The position numbers and the translations under genes are program-made. 64,000 nt of DNA. Source: an uncultured Croceitalea sp. GTDB lineage: Bacteria > Bacteroidota > Bacteroidia > Flavobacteriales > Flavobacteriaceae. The stretch is from assembly GCA_947503285.1 (NCBI GenBank), contig CANNDD010000005.1, forward strand, positions 372,001 to 436,000, in the 5' to 3' direction. Shown here in pieces: positions 35,523-43,051 of this stretch (positions within the stretch are counted from its first letter, which is position 1; every line of letters begins with the position of its first letter). The notes under the pieces are model-generated. The model was not told the DNA's origin. It ran no database searches and saw nothing but the letters and a program-made list of their open reading frames with translations.

Positions 35523-36362
35523 TTATACCAATTGTAGTTTATAGTTTACATATGATTTGGCCAAGAGCCCGAACTTTTGGTAATTGGGCACCCGAATCCT
35601 TGTATTCTTGATTTCCAATGGTGGCGTTTTTTGGAGTTTTTGCAAGAGCTTATTGTAATATTTATACGCCGTATAGACACCAAATTTTGCTTCACTTGGC
35701 AGTTTTTCGATTCCTTCCAAACCAGAGGCAAAATCGGCCTTTATTTCATCGACTATCCTTTTCTTTGAAGCTTCATCCAATTCCAATAAATTAGTGTTCG
35801 GGAAGTAAGAGCGTTCCAATAGTTCAAAATCAGCTTTTAAATCGCGAAGAAAATTTACTTTTTGAAAGGCTGAGCCCAAGGCCATGGCCGATTCCTTAAG
35901 GGACTCATATTTTTCTTTATCTCCCTTTACAAATACACATAAGCACATAAGCCCTACCACATCTGCAGAACCGTAGATATATTCCTTATACTCAGCAGTG
36001 GTGTTGTATTGTTTTTTTATCAAATCCATACGCATGCTTTTCATAAAGGCGGCTACGAGTTCGAAGGGTATATCATATTGATGGAAAGTCTGTTGAAACG
36101 AATTCAAGATCGGATTCAAACTGATTTTGTACTCAATGGAATTGTGTAGATCTTGCTCGAAGTCGTTGAAAAGTTTCTCTTTGTCATAATCATGAAAAGT
36201 ATCTACGATTTCATCGGCAAATCTTACAAAGCCATAAATGTTATAGATATCCCTTCTAATTGAGGAGCCCAACATTTTAGTCGCCAGGGCGAAAGAAGTA
36301 CTGTACGACTCCGTAACTATTTTACTACAATTATAAGATACCGTATCAAAAATAGATTTCAT
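35523..36362 (-). CDS. crtB: Phytoene synthase
   Basis: A 279-residue prenyltransferase that joins two geranylgeranyl diphosphates to make phytoene, the first committed carotenoid step. Both aspartate-rich Mg2+-binding motifs are present: FADEIVD (residues 49-54) and RDLKADF (173-179), with the SxSF-like STSFALATK near residue 21. Its ATG follows the crtI stop by 1 bp. It could in principle be a squalene synthase relative, but its neighbours make phytoene synthase clear. Confidence 0.94.
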   Translation of the reverse strand: MKSIFDTVSYNCSKIVTESYSTSFALATKMLGSSIRRDIYNIYGFVRFADEIVDTFHDYDKEKLFNDFEQDLHNSIEYKISLNPILNSFQQTFHQYDIPFELVAAFMKSMRMDLIKKQYNTTAEYKEYIYGSADVVGLMCLCVFVKGDKEKYESLKESAMALGSAFQKVNFLRDLKADFELLERSYFPNTNLLELDEASKKRIVDEIKADFASGLEGIEKLPSEAKFGVYTAYKYYNKLLQKLQKTPPLEIKNTRIRVPNYQKFGLLAKSYVNYKLQLV

Positions 36363-36363
36363 T

Positions 36364-37821
36364 TTAAGCGTATTTTTTAATAATCAAATCAGAGACCAAC
36401 TTACCCGAGATCAATGACGGGGGAACACCTGGTCCCGGCACGGTCAGTTGTCCGGTGAAATAAAGATCGTTTACTTTCTTGCTTTTCAGGCCAGGCCTTA
36501 AAAAAGCGGTTTGTGTTAGTGTATTGGCCATGCCATAGGCATTACCCTTGTACGAATTGTATTGTTCCACAAAATCGTTGACACAAAAGCTTTCCTTAAA
36601 TATAATATTATTTCTGACCTCTTGCCCGGTTCTTTTCTCAAATCGGTTCATAATAATATCAAAATATTGATTTCTCAATGCCTCGGTGTCTTCTAAATCT
36701 GGGGCTATGGGGATTAGAAAAAAGCCCGTTTCAAAACCGGGGGGCGCCATACTTTCATCCGTTATTGATGGAAAGTTGGCATAGAATAAGGGTTCTGTCG
36801 GCCACTGGGGCTCATCATATATTTCTTCGGCATGCTTTTCAAAATCCGTGTCAAAAAAAAGATTATGATGTTGAATGTTTTTTAATTTCTTGTCAAAGCC
36901 AACATAAAATAATAGTGAAGACGGGGCGTAGGTCTTTTTATCCCAGTATTTTTCAGAGTACTGGCGGTATTTTTGATCGAGTAATGTTTCTGAATGGTGA
37001 TAATCGGCCCCACTGATCACAATATCGGCTGCAATACTCTTTCCATTACATTCAATTCCCGTTGTTTTTCCATTCACAACCTCGATTTTCTCCACAGGGG
37101 AATCCACGTTTATTTGAACACCCAACTCCCCTGCAAGTTTGGCCATGGCTTTGATGATTTCATACATGCCACCTTTGGGGTGCCATGTACCGAGGCCAAA
37201 ATCGGCAAAATTCATGAAGCTATAAAAAGATGGGGTTTTACTTGGTTTCGCCCCCAAAAACAACACAGGGAATTCAAGTGTCGAAATCAGCTTAGGGTTA
37301 TCAAATCGTTTTCGTACCTCTTGACTTATACTTTTAAAAAATTGGTCAACTCGCATAACGGTTTCCTTTGTTACCAATTCAAGTGGCGAAAGGCCAGGTC
37401 GCAAAACGATTTTGTTGATGGCAATGTCGTAGTTTTGCTGTGCCTTATCGATAAAATCCCTCAAATGGGCACCGCTCCCAGATTCTATGCGTTCAAACTC
37501 ATTGCATATTTTTGACATGGAGTCACCAATAGTGATTACATCGTCTGAGAAGAATATTTTATAAGCAGGGTCGAGTTTGTCGAGTTGGTAAAAATCTGAT
37601 GTCTTTTTATTGAAATCATTGAAAAATTTTTCAAAGATGTCGGGCATCCAATACCAGCTCGGGCCAATATCAAAAGTAAACCCTTCTTTTTTAAGCTGTC
37701 TAGCCCTGCCACCAACAGTGGGGTTTTTTTCGTAAATGGCTACATCATAACCCGCATTGGCAAGATAGCATGCCACTGACAATGATGAAAAGCCTGAACC
37801 GATTACGACTATTTTTTTCAT
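36364..37821 (-). CDS. crtI: Phytoene desaturase
   Basis: A 485-residue FAD-dependent enzyme that turns phytoene into lycopene through several desaturations. The start MKKIVVIGSGFSSLSVACYL shows the dinucleotide-binding fold, with YEKNPTVGGRARQLKKEGFT, FDIGPSWYWMPD, and the C-terminal LYFTGQLTVPGPGVPPSLIS being CrtI-family hallmarks. A start at 37821 is used because the frame upstream runs inside the regulator gene and shows no family similarity. It follows the regulator by 14 bp and crtB by 1 bp, so all are in one operon. Confidence 0.95.
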   Translation of the reverse strand: MKKIVVIGSGFSSLSVACYLANAGYDVAIYEKNPTVGGRARQLKKEGFTFDIGPSWYWMPDIFEKFFNDFNKKTSDFYQLDKLDPAYKIFFSDDVITIGDSMSKICNEFERIESGSGAHLRDFIDKAQQNYDIAINKIVLRPGLSPLELVTKETVMRVDQFFKSISQEVRKRFDNPKLISTLEFPVLFLGAKPSKTPSFYSFMNFADFGLGTWHPKGGMYEIIKAMAKLAGELGVQINVDSPVEKIEVVNGKTTGIECNGKSIAADIVISGADYHHSETLLDQKYRQYSEKYWDKKTYAPSSLLFYVGFDKKLKNIQHHNLFFDTDFEKHAEEIYDEPQWPTEPLFYANFPSITDESMAPPGFETGFFLIPIAPDLEDTEALRNQYFDIIMNRFEKRTGQEVRNNIIFKESFCVNDFVEQYNSYKGNAYGMANTLTQTAFLRPGLKSKKVNDLYFTGQLTVPGPGVPPSLISGKLVSDLIIKKYA

Positions 37822-37835
37822 ACCAGTATAGCCTA

Positions 37836-38738
37836 TCAGCCTAGAATATTTGTAAGTTTTTCGATAGAACTGAATGTTCTGACTTGTTCTGGAAGGCTTT
37901 CTTGGCCAAGATGTTGTACTTGATGACCCAAAATCCAAAGATGTGAATTGCCAGCTTCATTTAAAGTCTTGGTAAATGTTTTGATATACTTCCCAATTTC
38001 GTCTTTCGTCGGAGAGACCGTGAAATAGGAAATAAAGTGTAAATTATCGTAATATTTCAGTAAGTCGACAAGGTTTTCTATAGGCATTGTCTGGCCCAAA
38101 TAAATGGATTTATACCCTTTCAGGATAATCTCGTAATTTAAATACAGCAGCCCCAGTTCGTGGATTTCATTTTCGGGTAAGAACAAAACGAATACCTTAT
38201 CTTTTCTCGTGGGCTCGATGATCTGTAACTTTTCAGTATTAATATAGATTTTTTGTTTGATCAAATTGGTTATGAAGTGCTCGTGCGATGGGCTGATCGT
38301 GTCTGTTTGCCATAACAGGCCTAGTTCATTTAAAAGCGGTATAAACACTTCGTTGAAAATATCGCGAAACGACCTTTCCGCTAGAAGACTGTTGTACGTA
38401 TTAAAGAACAATGTTTGATCGAAGTTGATCATTGAAAGTTTGAATGCATTGATAGCATGACTTTTTTCACTGTTTTTCGCCACAATTTCCCTTACGATAA
38501 CCGGTATTTCGCTTTCTGGAAGTTTTGCGATTTTTGAGATCTTGTAACCATTGTGATACAACAAGGTGATGTTCAATAGCTTTTGAAGACTCTTTAAACT
38601 ATAGGTTCTGATGTTGGTCGATGTTCTTTCTGGTGAGAACAAGCTGTATCTTTTCTCCCAAATACGTATGGTGTGTGCTTTGATTCCGGATAGATTTTCC
38701 ATATCCCGAATACTGAATAATTTTTTTACATTGTTCAT
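37836..38738 (-). CDS. MerR-type regulator with B12-binding photoreceptor domain (CarH/LitR-like)
   Basis: A 300-residue regulator in two parts. The N-terminal MerR HTH (LFSIRDMENLSGIKAHTIRI, WEKRYSLFSPERT) binds DNA; the C-terminal part has a helical bundle and a Rossmann-like cobalamin domain. In CarH photoreceptors adenosylcobalamin is capped by a Wx9EH motif and held by ExHxxG; both are here: W143 to E153-H154, and E191-I-H193-E-L-G196. As I recall, the His right after the Trp is the upper ligand after light exposure in Thermus CarH; here it is Gln144. It is the first gene of the crt operon and is likely its repressor, relieved by light. Confidence 0.87.
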   Translation of the reverse strand: MNNVKKLFSIRDMENLSGIKAHTIRIWEKRYSLFSPERTSTNIRTYSLKSLQKLLNITLLYHNGYKISKIAKLPESEIPVIVREIVAKNSEKSHAINAFKLSMINFDQTLFFNTYNSLLAERSFRDIFNEVFIPLLNELGLLWQTDTISPSHEHFITNLIKQKIYINTEKLQIIEPTRKDKVFVLFLPENEIHELGLLYLNYEIILKGYKSIYLGQTMPIENLVDLLKYYDNLHFISYFTVSPTKDEIGKYIKTFTKTLNEAGNSHLWILGHQVQHLGQESLPEQVRTFSSIEKLTNILG

Positions 38739-38759
38739 TTTTTCAGTAAAATCATTAAA

Positions 38760-38767
38760 CAAATTTA
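38760..38767 (-). promoter_or_regulatory. -7 box of the crt operon
   Basis: TAAATTTG on the minus strand, 21 bp before the regulator ATG at 38738. The longer start at 38762 falls inside the box, so the shorter protein is preferred. A TTG at normal distance is missing, as may be expected for a regulated promoter. Confidence 0.5.
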
Positions 38768-38840
38768 CAATTAATATCGTAGCATAGGTATAAGCAACAG
38801 TTAAAATTTATAGAATGGACCTTAATTCTGTTTGGCGCAT

Positions 38841-38870
38841 AAAAAAACCCCTTACAATACATGTAAGGGG
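38841..38870 (-). terminator. Terminator of tRNA-Leu
   Basis: On the minus strand CCCCTTAC (38863-38870) pairs with GTAAGGGG (38848-38855) and is followed by seven T residues (38847-38841), just after the tRNA end. It separates the tRNA from the crt operon. Confidence 0.85.
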
Positions 38871-38875
38871 CTTTG

Positions 38876-38959
38876 TGCCCACGACTGGAGTCGAACCAGC
38901 ACGTTCTTGCGAACACTACCCCCTCAAGGTAGCGTGTCTACCAATTCCACCACGTGGGC
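38876..38959 (-). tRNA. tRNA-Leu (anticodon GAG)
   Basis: An 84-base cloverleaf. The acceptor stem is GCCCACG/CGTGGGC, the anticodon stem CTACC/GGTAG encloses loop TTGAGGG with anticodon GAG, and the TPsiC arm reads CTGGTTCGACTCCAG. A variable arm of class II size (TGTTCGCAAGAACG) is present, as in tRNA-Leu. CCA is not encoded. It is followed by a terminator and preceded by a -7 box. Confidence 0.95.
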
Positions 38960-38971
38960 AAGAAGCGGCTG

Positions 38972-38979
38972 CAAAAATA
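38972..38979 (-). promoter_or_regulatory. -7 box of tRNA-Leu
   Basis: TATTTTTG on the minus strand, 12 bp before the tRNA 5' end, followed by CAGCCGCTT. The same CAGCCGCTT follows the -7 box of tRNA-Lys in this window. Confidence 0.55.
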
Positions 38980-39036
38980 ATCAAAAATACGGTTATGTTT
39001 AAAGTTTTCTTGAGTGTCGCATCGTGATTTCATAAC

Positions 39037-39075
39037 AAAAAGCCGGTGAAATAGTACTCGTACTATTCACCGGCC
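39037..39075 (-). terminator. Terminator after the SIMPL-like gene
   Basis: GCCGGTGAATAGTA and TACTATTTCACCGGC (minus-strand sense) form a 14-bp hairpin with one bulge, followed by five T residues at 39041-39037. It ends the minus-strand gene whose stop is at 39098. Confidence 0.8.
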
Positions 39076-39097
39076 AACTAACCAACCAATCAAATTT

Positions 39098-39706
39098 TCA
39101 GTCTAGGCGATAGGTTACGTAAATGGTAGCATACTCTTCATAATTGTAATTGTGCGAATTCCAAATACTTTGATTTACCGTGTTATCCACTATCGAAACA
39201 ATGGCCCCAAGTTTTTTATTGGAGACCTTACCTATTTTTGAAGCATTGGTATGGGCATTATCAAATGCTTCTTTTAGAAGTTTTTCATAATCGGCTTCGG
39301 TAATCTCAGCCTTAAATTGGTAAGTAGTACTGATACCTGGCATTTTAATTTGGGATAAGGTCTTGATCTTATCCAAAGATGTTGTTTCCAGTTCCAACAC
39401 TGTTCCATCCCTTTGATATCCGTATGCCAAGAATTCCATTTTATTCTCTTTAAACTCCAAACTATCAATACCTTTCTCGTCCAACTTGGCGAAATACTTC
39501 GCTTTGAAGGTTTCCAGACTAGTACATTGCGGATTTGAATAATAGACCTGTTCCATGTTCAGCGATACCTTGGCCTTGTAGCGTGTTATCGTTCTTTTTA
39601 CTATTGCACGCCCAGTTACGGAGACCGTATTTGGCGCAATTTCCTTAGTTTGTCCTTGTCCAATACATGAAACAAGTAGTAATATGACGAAAAATATCTT
39701 TTTCAT
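39098..39706 (-). CDS. Secreted SIMPL (DUF541)-like protein
   Basis: A 202-residue exported protein with a signal peptide (FFVILLLVSCIGQGQ; it may be lipidated at the Cys). Its start after the signal, NTVSVTGRAIVKRTITRYKA, is the first strand of SIMPL/DUF541 domains, and later parts (YEKLLKEAFDNAHTNASKIG, GAIVSIVDNT) match the helix and turn of the fold. DUF541 proteins are periplasmic or outer-membrane oligomers of unclear function. It lies 15 bp after the membrane protein gene 39722-40147 and ends at a terminator. Confidence 0.75.
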   Translation of the reverse strand: MKKIFFVILLLVSCIGQGQTKEIAPNTVSVTGRAIVKRTITRYKAKVSLNMEQVYYSNPQCTSLETFKAKYFAKLDEKGIDSLEFKENKMEFLAYGYQRDGTVLELETTSLDKIKTLSQIKMPGISTTYQFKAEITEADYEKLLKEAFDNAHTNASKIGKVSNKKLGAIVSIVDNTVNQSIWNSHNYNYEEYATIYVTYRLD

Positions 39707-39721
39707 AATGTCGGTTTTTGA

Positions 39722-40147
39722 TTAACTGATAGTGAATAGAAAAGAGGCTACGATCATCCAAATGCCGACCGCGATTCCTAAAATGCCGAGTTTACCTTGC
39801 TTGGGTGCGATACGGTTGCGTAATTCAGCAGCTTTTTCTTTTGCCCTTTCATTATTTCCAATAACAAGTTTGTTGATCAGGCCAAAACCAAGCATAAAGC
39901 CCAAGGTGGCTTCAACAATGCTTCCAGCCAACAGGCTAATCCACCAAATGGGCGAGCTGGTCAACCACCCAATGTTCAGAATACTGGTGATGATGCCCCA
40001 AACCCCAAAAATGCAAAATACGAGACCTATCCAACCTTGATAAGGCTCGATTTTCTCTAATAACTCTTTGGCATTCGGTTTTTTTGACAATACTAAAGAA
40101 GGTACTGCGATAATACTTAATAAGACTAAAGTGATTCCGTAAATCAT
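39722..40147 (-). CDS. Small integral membrane protein of unknown function
   Basis: A 141-residue protein with about four membrane helices ([71 protein letters not shown]) and charged loops with [17 protein letters not shown] and [18 protein letters not shown], which look like an internal duplication: both halves carry a KxGxLGI/YQGWIGL-type turn before a helix. I do not recognise a family. It is likely cotranscribed with the SIMPL-like gene. Confidence 0.75.
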   Translation of the reverse strand: MIYGITLVLLSIIAVPSLVLSKKPNAKELLEKIEPYQGWIGLVFCIFGVWGIITSILNIGWLTSSPIWWISLLAGSIVEATLGFMLGFGLINKLVIGNNERAKEKAAELRNRIAPKQGKLGILGIAVGIWMIVASFLFTIS

Positions 40148-40204
40148 AATAAAGGTTTTAAATTGTCTGATAACAAATTTCAGTCGTTCAAACCTTGATA
40201 ACAG

Positions 40205-40256
40205 CCCAATTTTCAGTGGAAATACATACCCTGAAAACAGGGGTGCTTGAATTGGG
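40205..40256. other. Nested inverted repeat
   Basis: CCCAATT (40205-40211) pairs with AATTGGG (40250-40256), and inside it TTTTCAG (40210-40216) pairs with CTGAAAA (40231-40237). It lies in the 140-bp gap between the response regulator stop and the membrane protein gene and may be a terminator, operator or 5' UTR structure; there is no long T run. Confidence 0.4.
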
Positions 40257-40287
40257 ATTCATTGGAATCGTAGTGGATAATGTATCG

Positions 40288-40938
40288 TTATTCGTCTACT
40301 AAACCTAATTTTAGCGCATGTTTGGTAAGGCCTGCCAAATTTCTTACCTCAAGTTTTGAGATAAGGTTTTTGCGATAACTTTCAATAGTGTGTTTACTCA
40401 AGAAAAGTTTGTCGGCTATTTCTTGGGTTGTGTATTCTTGGGCAATTAACTTCAAAACTTCTTTCTCCCTTTTTGAAAGGGATTCGTGCAGTGATTTTTC
40501 ATTGGAAAACATTCCCTTTAAATAAACATCCTTTATGCTTTGTGAAAAATACTTTTCTCCATCAAGTATGGTGGTTATGGCATGTATCAATTCGGCCTTT
40601 TCGGCATTTTTTGGCACATAACCGTCTACATTGTCTTGGGTCAAGGTTTGCACGGTCTGTGCATCATGAAGCATGCTAACGACCAAGGTCTTTACTTTAG
40701 GGTGTTTATTTTTTATGTGTCGATTGAGTTCAATGCCATTCAAATCGGGCATGTTCACATCAGTAATCACAAGGTCAATCGATTCGTTATCATTATTGAT
40801 GTCAAGGTATTTTGCCACATTTTTTCCACTATTTGCGGTAAGGATGATTTCGTATTCTTTTTTTGAGGCAAGAATGCTTAATAGACCATCTAAGAACATT
40901 TTATGGTCATCTGCTATAATCAACTTGTAGTTTTTCAC
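40288..40938 (-). CDS. LuxR/NarL-type response regulator
   Basis: A 216-residue two-domain regulator. The receiver domain has LIIADDHKMFLDGLLS with the acidic pair, phospho-acceptor Asp60 in DLVITDVNMPDLNGIEL, and the Lys in YVPKNAEKAEL. The C-terminal LuxR HTH is LSKREKEVLKLIAQEYTTQE and ADKLFLSKHTIESYRKNLIS. Its ATG overlaps the stop of the adjacent histidine kinase gene by 4 bp, so they form a pair. Targets are not clear. Confidence 0.95.
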   Translation of the reverse strand: MKNYKLIIADDHKMFLDGLLSILASKKEYEIILTANSGKNVAKYLDINNDNESIDLVITDVNMPDLNGIELNRHIKNKHPKVKTLVVSMLHDAQTVQTLTQDNVDGYVPKNAEKAELIHAITTILDGEKYFSQSIKDVYLKGMFSNEKSLHESLSKREKEVLKLIAQEYTTQEIADKLFLSKHTIESYRKNLISKLEVRNLAGLTKHALKLGLVDE

Positions 40939-42854
40939 GGGTTCTTTTTTAATGGAATTTCAATGGTTATGGCGGTACCTCTTTGCAAGGCACTATCCAA
41001 TACGATGTTTGCGGCCAATTGCCTTAACCTACTTTCAATATTTTGTAATCCAATGCCTTTTTTAAGTTTGGTGGTCTCGAAACCGATACCGTCATCTTCA
41101 TATAGTAATTGTAATACCCCCTCTAGCAGACTTAAATGTATTTCAATAGTAGTTGCATTGGCATGCTTAATGGTATTGGTAAAGAGCTCTTGTATGATTT
41201 GATAAAGCGCTATTTTCAAAGGTTCTGGTAAATTGTTGATTTTGTCTTCAGGATACGCGGAAAATGAAACGTTTAACGCCGAGTTACTTTTAATCTTTTC
41301 AATGTATTCTTCAAGCAAGAGCACAAAGGCATTTTGAACGAATTTCTTAGGCACCAAGTTGTGCGAGATATCACGCACGAGTTCGTAGGTTTCGTTTACT
41401 TGCTCAATAATGGTGGTATTGAAATGCGCAGTTGGTTCGCTATTGGCCAATTGAAGTTTGATGCCTGCCAGGTTACCCCCAATACTGTCGTGTAATTGTT
41501 CGGCGATTCGCCGTCGTTCATTTTGTTGTGCTTTTAACGAAGCCTTTGTCAAGTTTAATTCTTGTTCGTTCAAGAGGGAGGCTATTTTTTGTGAGTTTAA
41601 TTCCTTTTCTTGGGTATTCAATTTACTTTGGGCCTGTAACTTTTGATAATAAACGAATAATAGCGCAACTATAGGAATCAATACTACCAAAAAACCATAT
41701 AAAAATGCCCTTTTAATGGTTTTCTGGCGTTCAATTTCGCTTTGCTTTGCCAGTTGCTGCTCTTTTAATTCGAAGATTTGATTTTCTTTCTTGAGGGTTT
41801 GGTATTTTACCTCGAGCTCTCGTATCGCTTCACTGTTCTGTTGTTTTGTAATTTCATCGGAAACTGAAACGTAGTGGGTCATGAGATTGTAAGCGTTCTC
41901 GTAGTCCCCTTTCGCCTGGTAGGTCAGTCGCAGGCTGTTGATGATCTCTTTTTGAATTTCAAGTCGGTTCCATTGTATGGCATTTGTGTAGGCCATCGCC
42001 AGGGTCATTTCAGCGACCTCATATCGTTCGAGTTTTGTGCATAGTCTTCCATAATCAAGTACTGCTTCGGTATACGTGTCATAATACTTGTTGTGAAGGG
42101 TTTTTTCTATAACGTTAGCATAAATCGATAGGGCTTTATCGTTGTCATTTTCTTTTTCCAACAAACGGCCTAGGCTTAGGTCGATTTCGAGTGCGGGTTT
42201 TTGATCATTCGTGTTGTCGAGAATTGATTTCGCATCATTGAAATAAACTTTTGCCCGTTGAAGGTCATTCTGCTGAAAAGCGATTTGGCCTAGATAAAAA
42301 TTGGCTTTCGCCATGGTTTCTCCGGTAACTTTGGTAACCAAAATTTGAGAGAGCAATAATCGTGCTTCATGATATTCCCTTCGTTGTAGATATACCTTCG
42401 CCAACCCCAAATTCAAAAGTGATACTTCGTTTGAATCAATATTGTTCTTGGCAATTGAAAGACCGTCAATATATAATTTCAAAGCTTCGTCTTGCAACCC
42501 TTTCATAAACTTGGCATCACCTGCCAAGCGGTAGGTATTCAGGCGATATGACAAAGAATCCCCATTGTTTGATCTTACGATCAATTCTGATATATTTTGA
42601 ACGTAATAAAGTACGGAATCGGCATTGCCATGTCGAAGATAGGCATCTGCAATATGCGATAGTGCGCTTAGTTTTGCATTGATGTCTTTGGCCTTGTTTA
42701 AGTCATGATATAGGGAATCATCGATACTTTCAGGCATATGGCCAAAAGCCTTGAATTCAATTTTTTCTTGTGCAATTAACAGGTGTGGACACAGTACGAG
42801 TATGACAAGAAATATGCTGAAGAAATACTGTACTTGTGATTTATGGTGATTCAT
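40935..42854 (-). CDS. TPR-containing sensor histidine kinase (HisKA_3)
   Basis: A 639-residue kinase. A signal-like start is followed by about 330 residues of TPR repeats (DEALKLYIDGLSIAKNNID, EARLLLSQILVTK, DLQRAKVYFNDAKSI), then a long helix, one membrane helix (FLYGFLVVLIPIVALLFVYY), a coiled coil, the HisKA_3 box with the phospho-His in RRIAEQLHDSIGGNLAGIK, and an HATPase domain (ELFTNTIKHANATTIEIHL, YEDDGIGFE, GIGLQNIESRLRQL). The TPR part should be periplasmic and sense a protein or ligand. The ATG at 42854 is preferred over a TTG seven codons earlier. It pairs with the response regulator. Confidence 0.94.
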   Translation of the reverse strand: MNHHKSQVQYFFSIFLVILVLCPHLLIAQEKIEFKAFGHMPESIDDSLYHDLNKAKDINAKLSALSHIADAYLRHGNADSVLYYVQNISELIVRSNNGDSLSYRLNTYRLAGDAKFMKGLQDEALKLYIDGLSIAKNNIDSNEVSLLNLGLAKVYLQRREYHEARLLLSQILVTKVTGETMAKANFYLGQIAFQQNDLQRAKVYFNDAKSILDNTNDQKPALEIDLSLGRLLEKENDNDKALSIYANVIEKTLHNKYYDTYTEAVLDYGRLCTKLERYEVAEMTLAMAYTNAIQWNRLEIQKEIINSLRLTYQAKGDYENAYNLMTHYVSVSDEITKQQNSEAIRELEVKYQTLKKENQIFELKEQQLAKQSEIERQKTIKRAFLYGFLVVLIPIVALLFVYYQKLQAQSKLNTQEKELNSQKIASLLNEQELNLTKASLKAQQNERRRIAEQLHDSIGGNLAGIKLQLANSEPTAHFNTTIIEQVNETYELVRDISHNLVPKKFVQNAFVLLLEEYIEKIKSNSALNVSFSAYPEDKINNLPEPLKIALYQIIQELFTNTIKHANATTIEIHLSLLEGVLQLLYEDDGIGFETTKLKKGIGLQNIESRLRQLAANIVLDSALQRGTAITIEIPLKKNP

Positions 42855-43051
42855 GGCAATCAGGAAATATCTCAATGGATAAAAATACTATTTTTCACTA
42901 GGTGTACGCCCCCTGTTTACAGTGAGTTTTAAGCTATCGGGGTTTGCTACGATTCCCTAATGATTTAAATAGGGCCGATTAGGTGTCAATGGGAACATTA
43001 GCACTCTTGATGATTGATTAAAAGTTATTTTTACCAAAAGTATCTTGTTCC

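Noticed and set aside
36994-37515. A 173-residue plus-strand frame
   Set aside because: It lies opposite crtI, has no family features, and crtI is certain on the other strand.
37822-37938. N-terminal extension of crtI
   Set aside because: The 39 extra codons lie within the regulator gene in another frame and show no similarity to the family; MKKIVVIGSG is the typical start.
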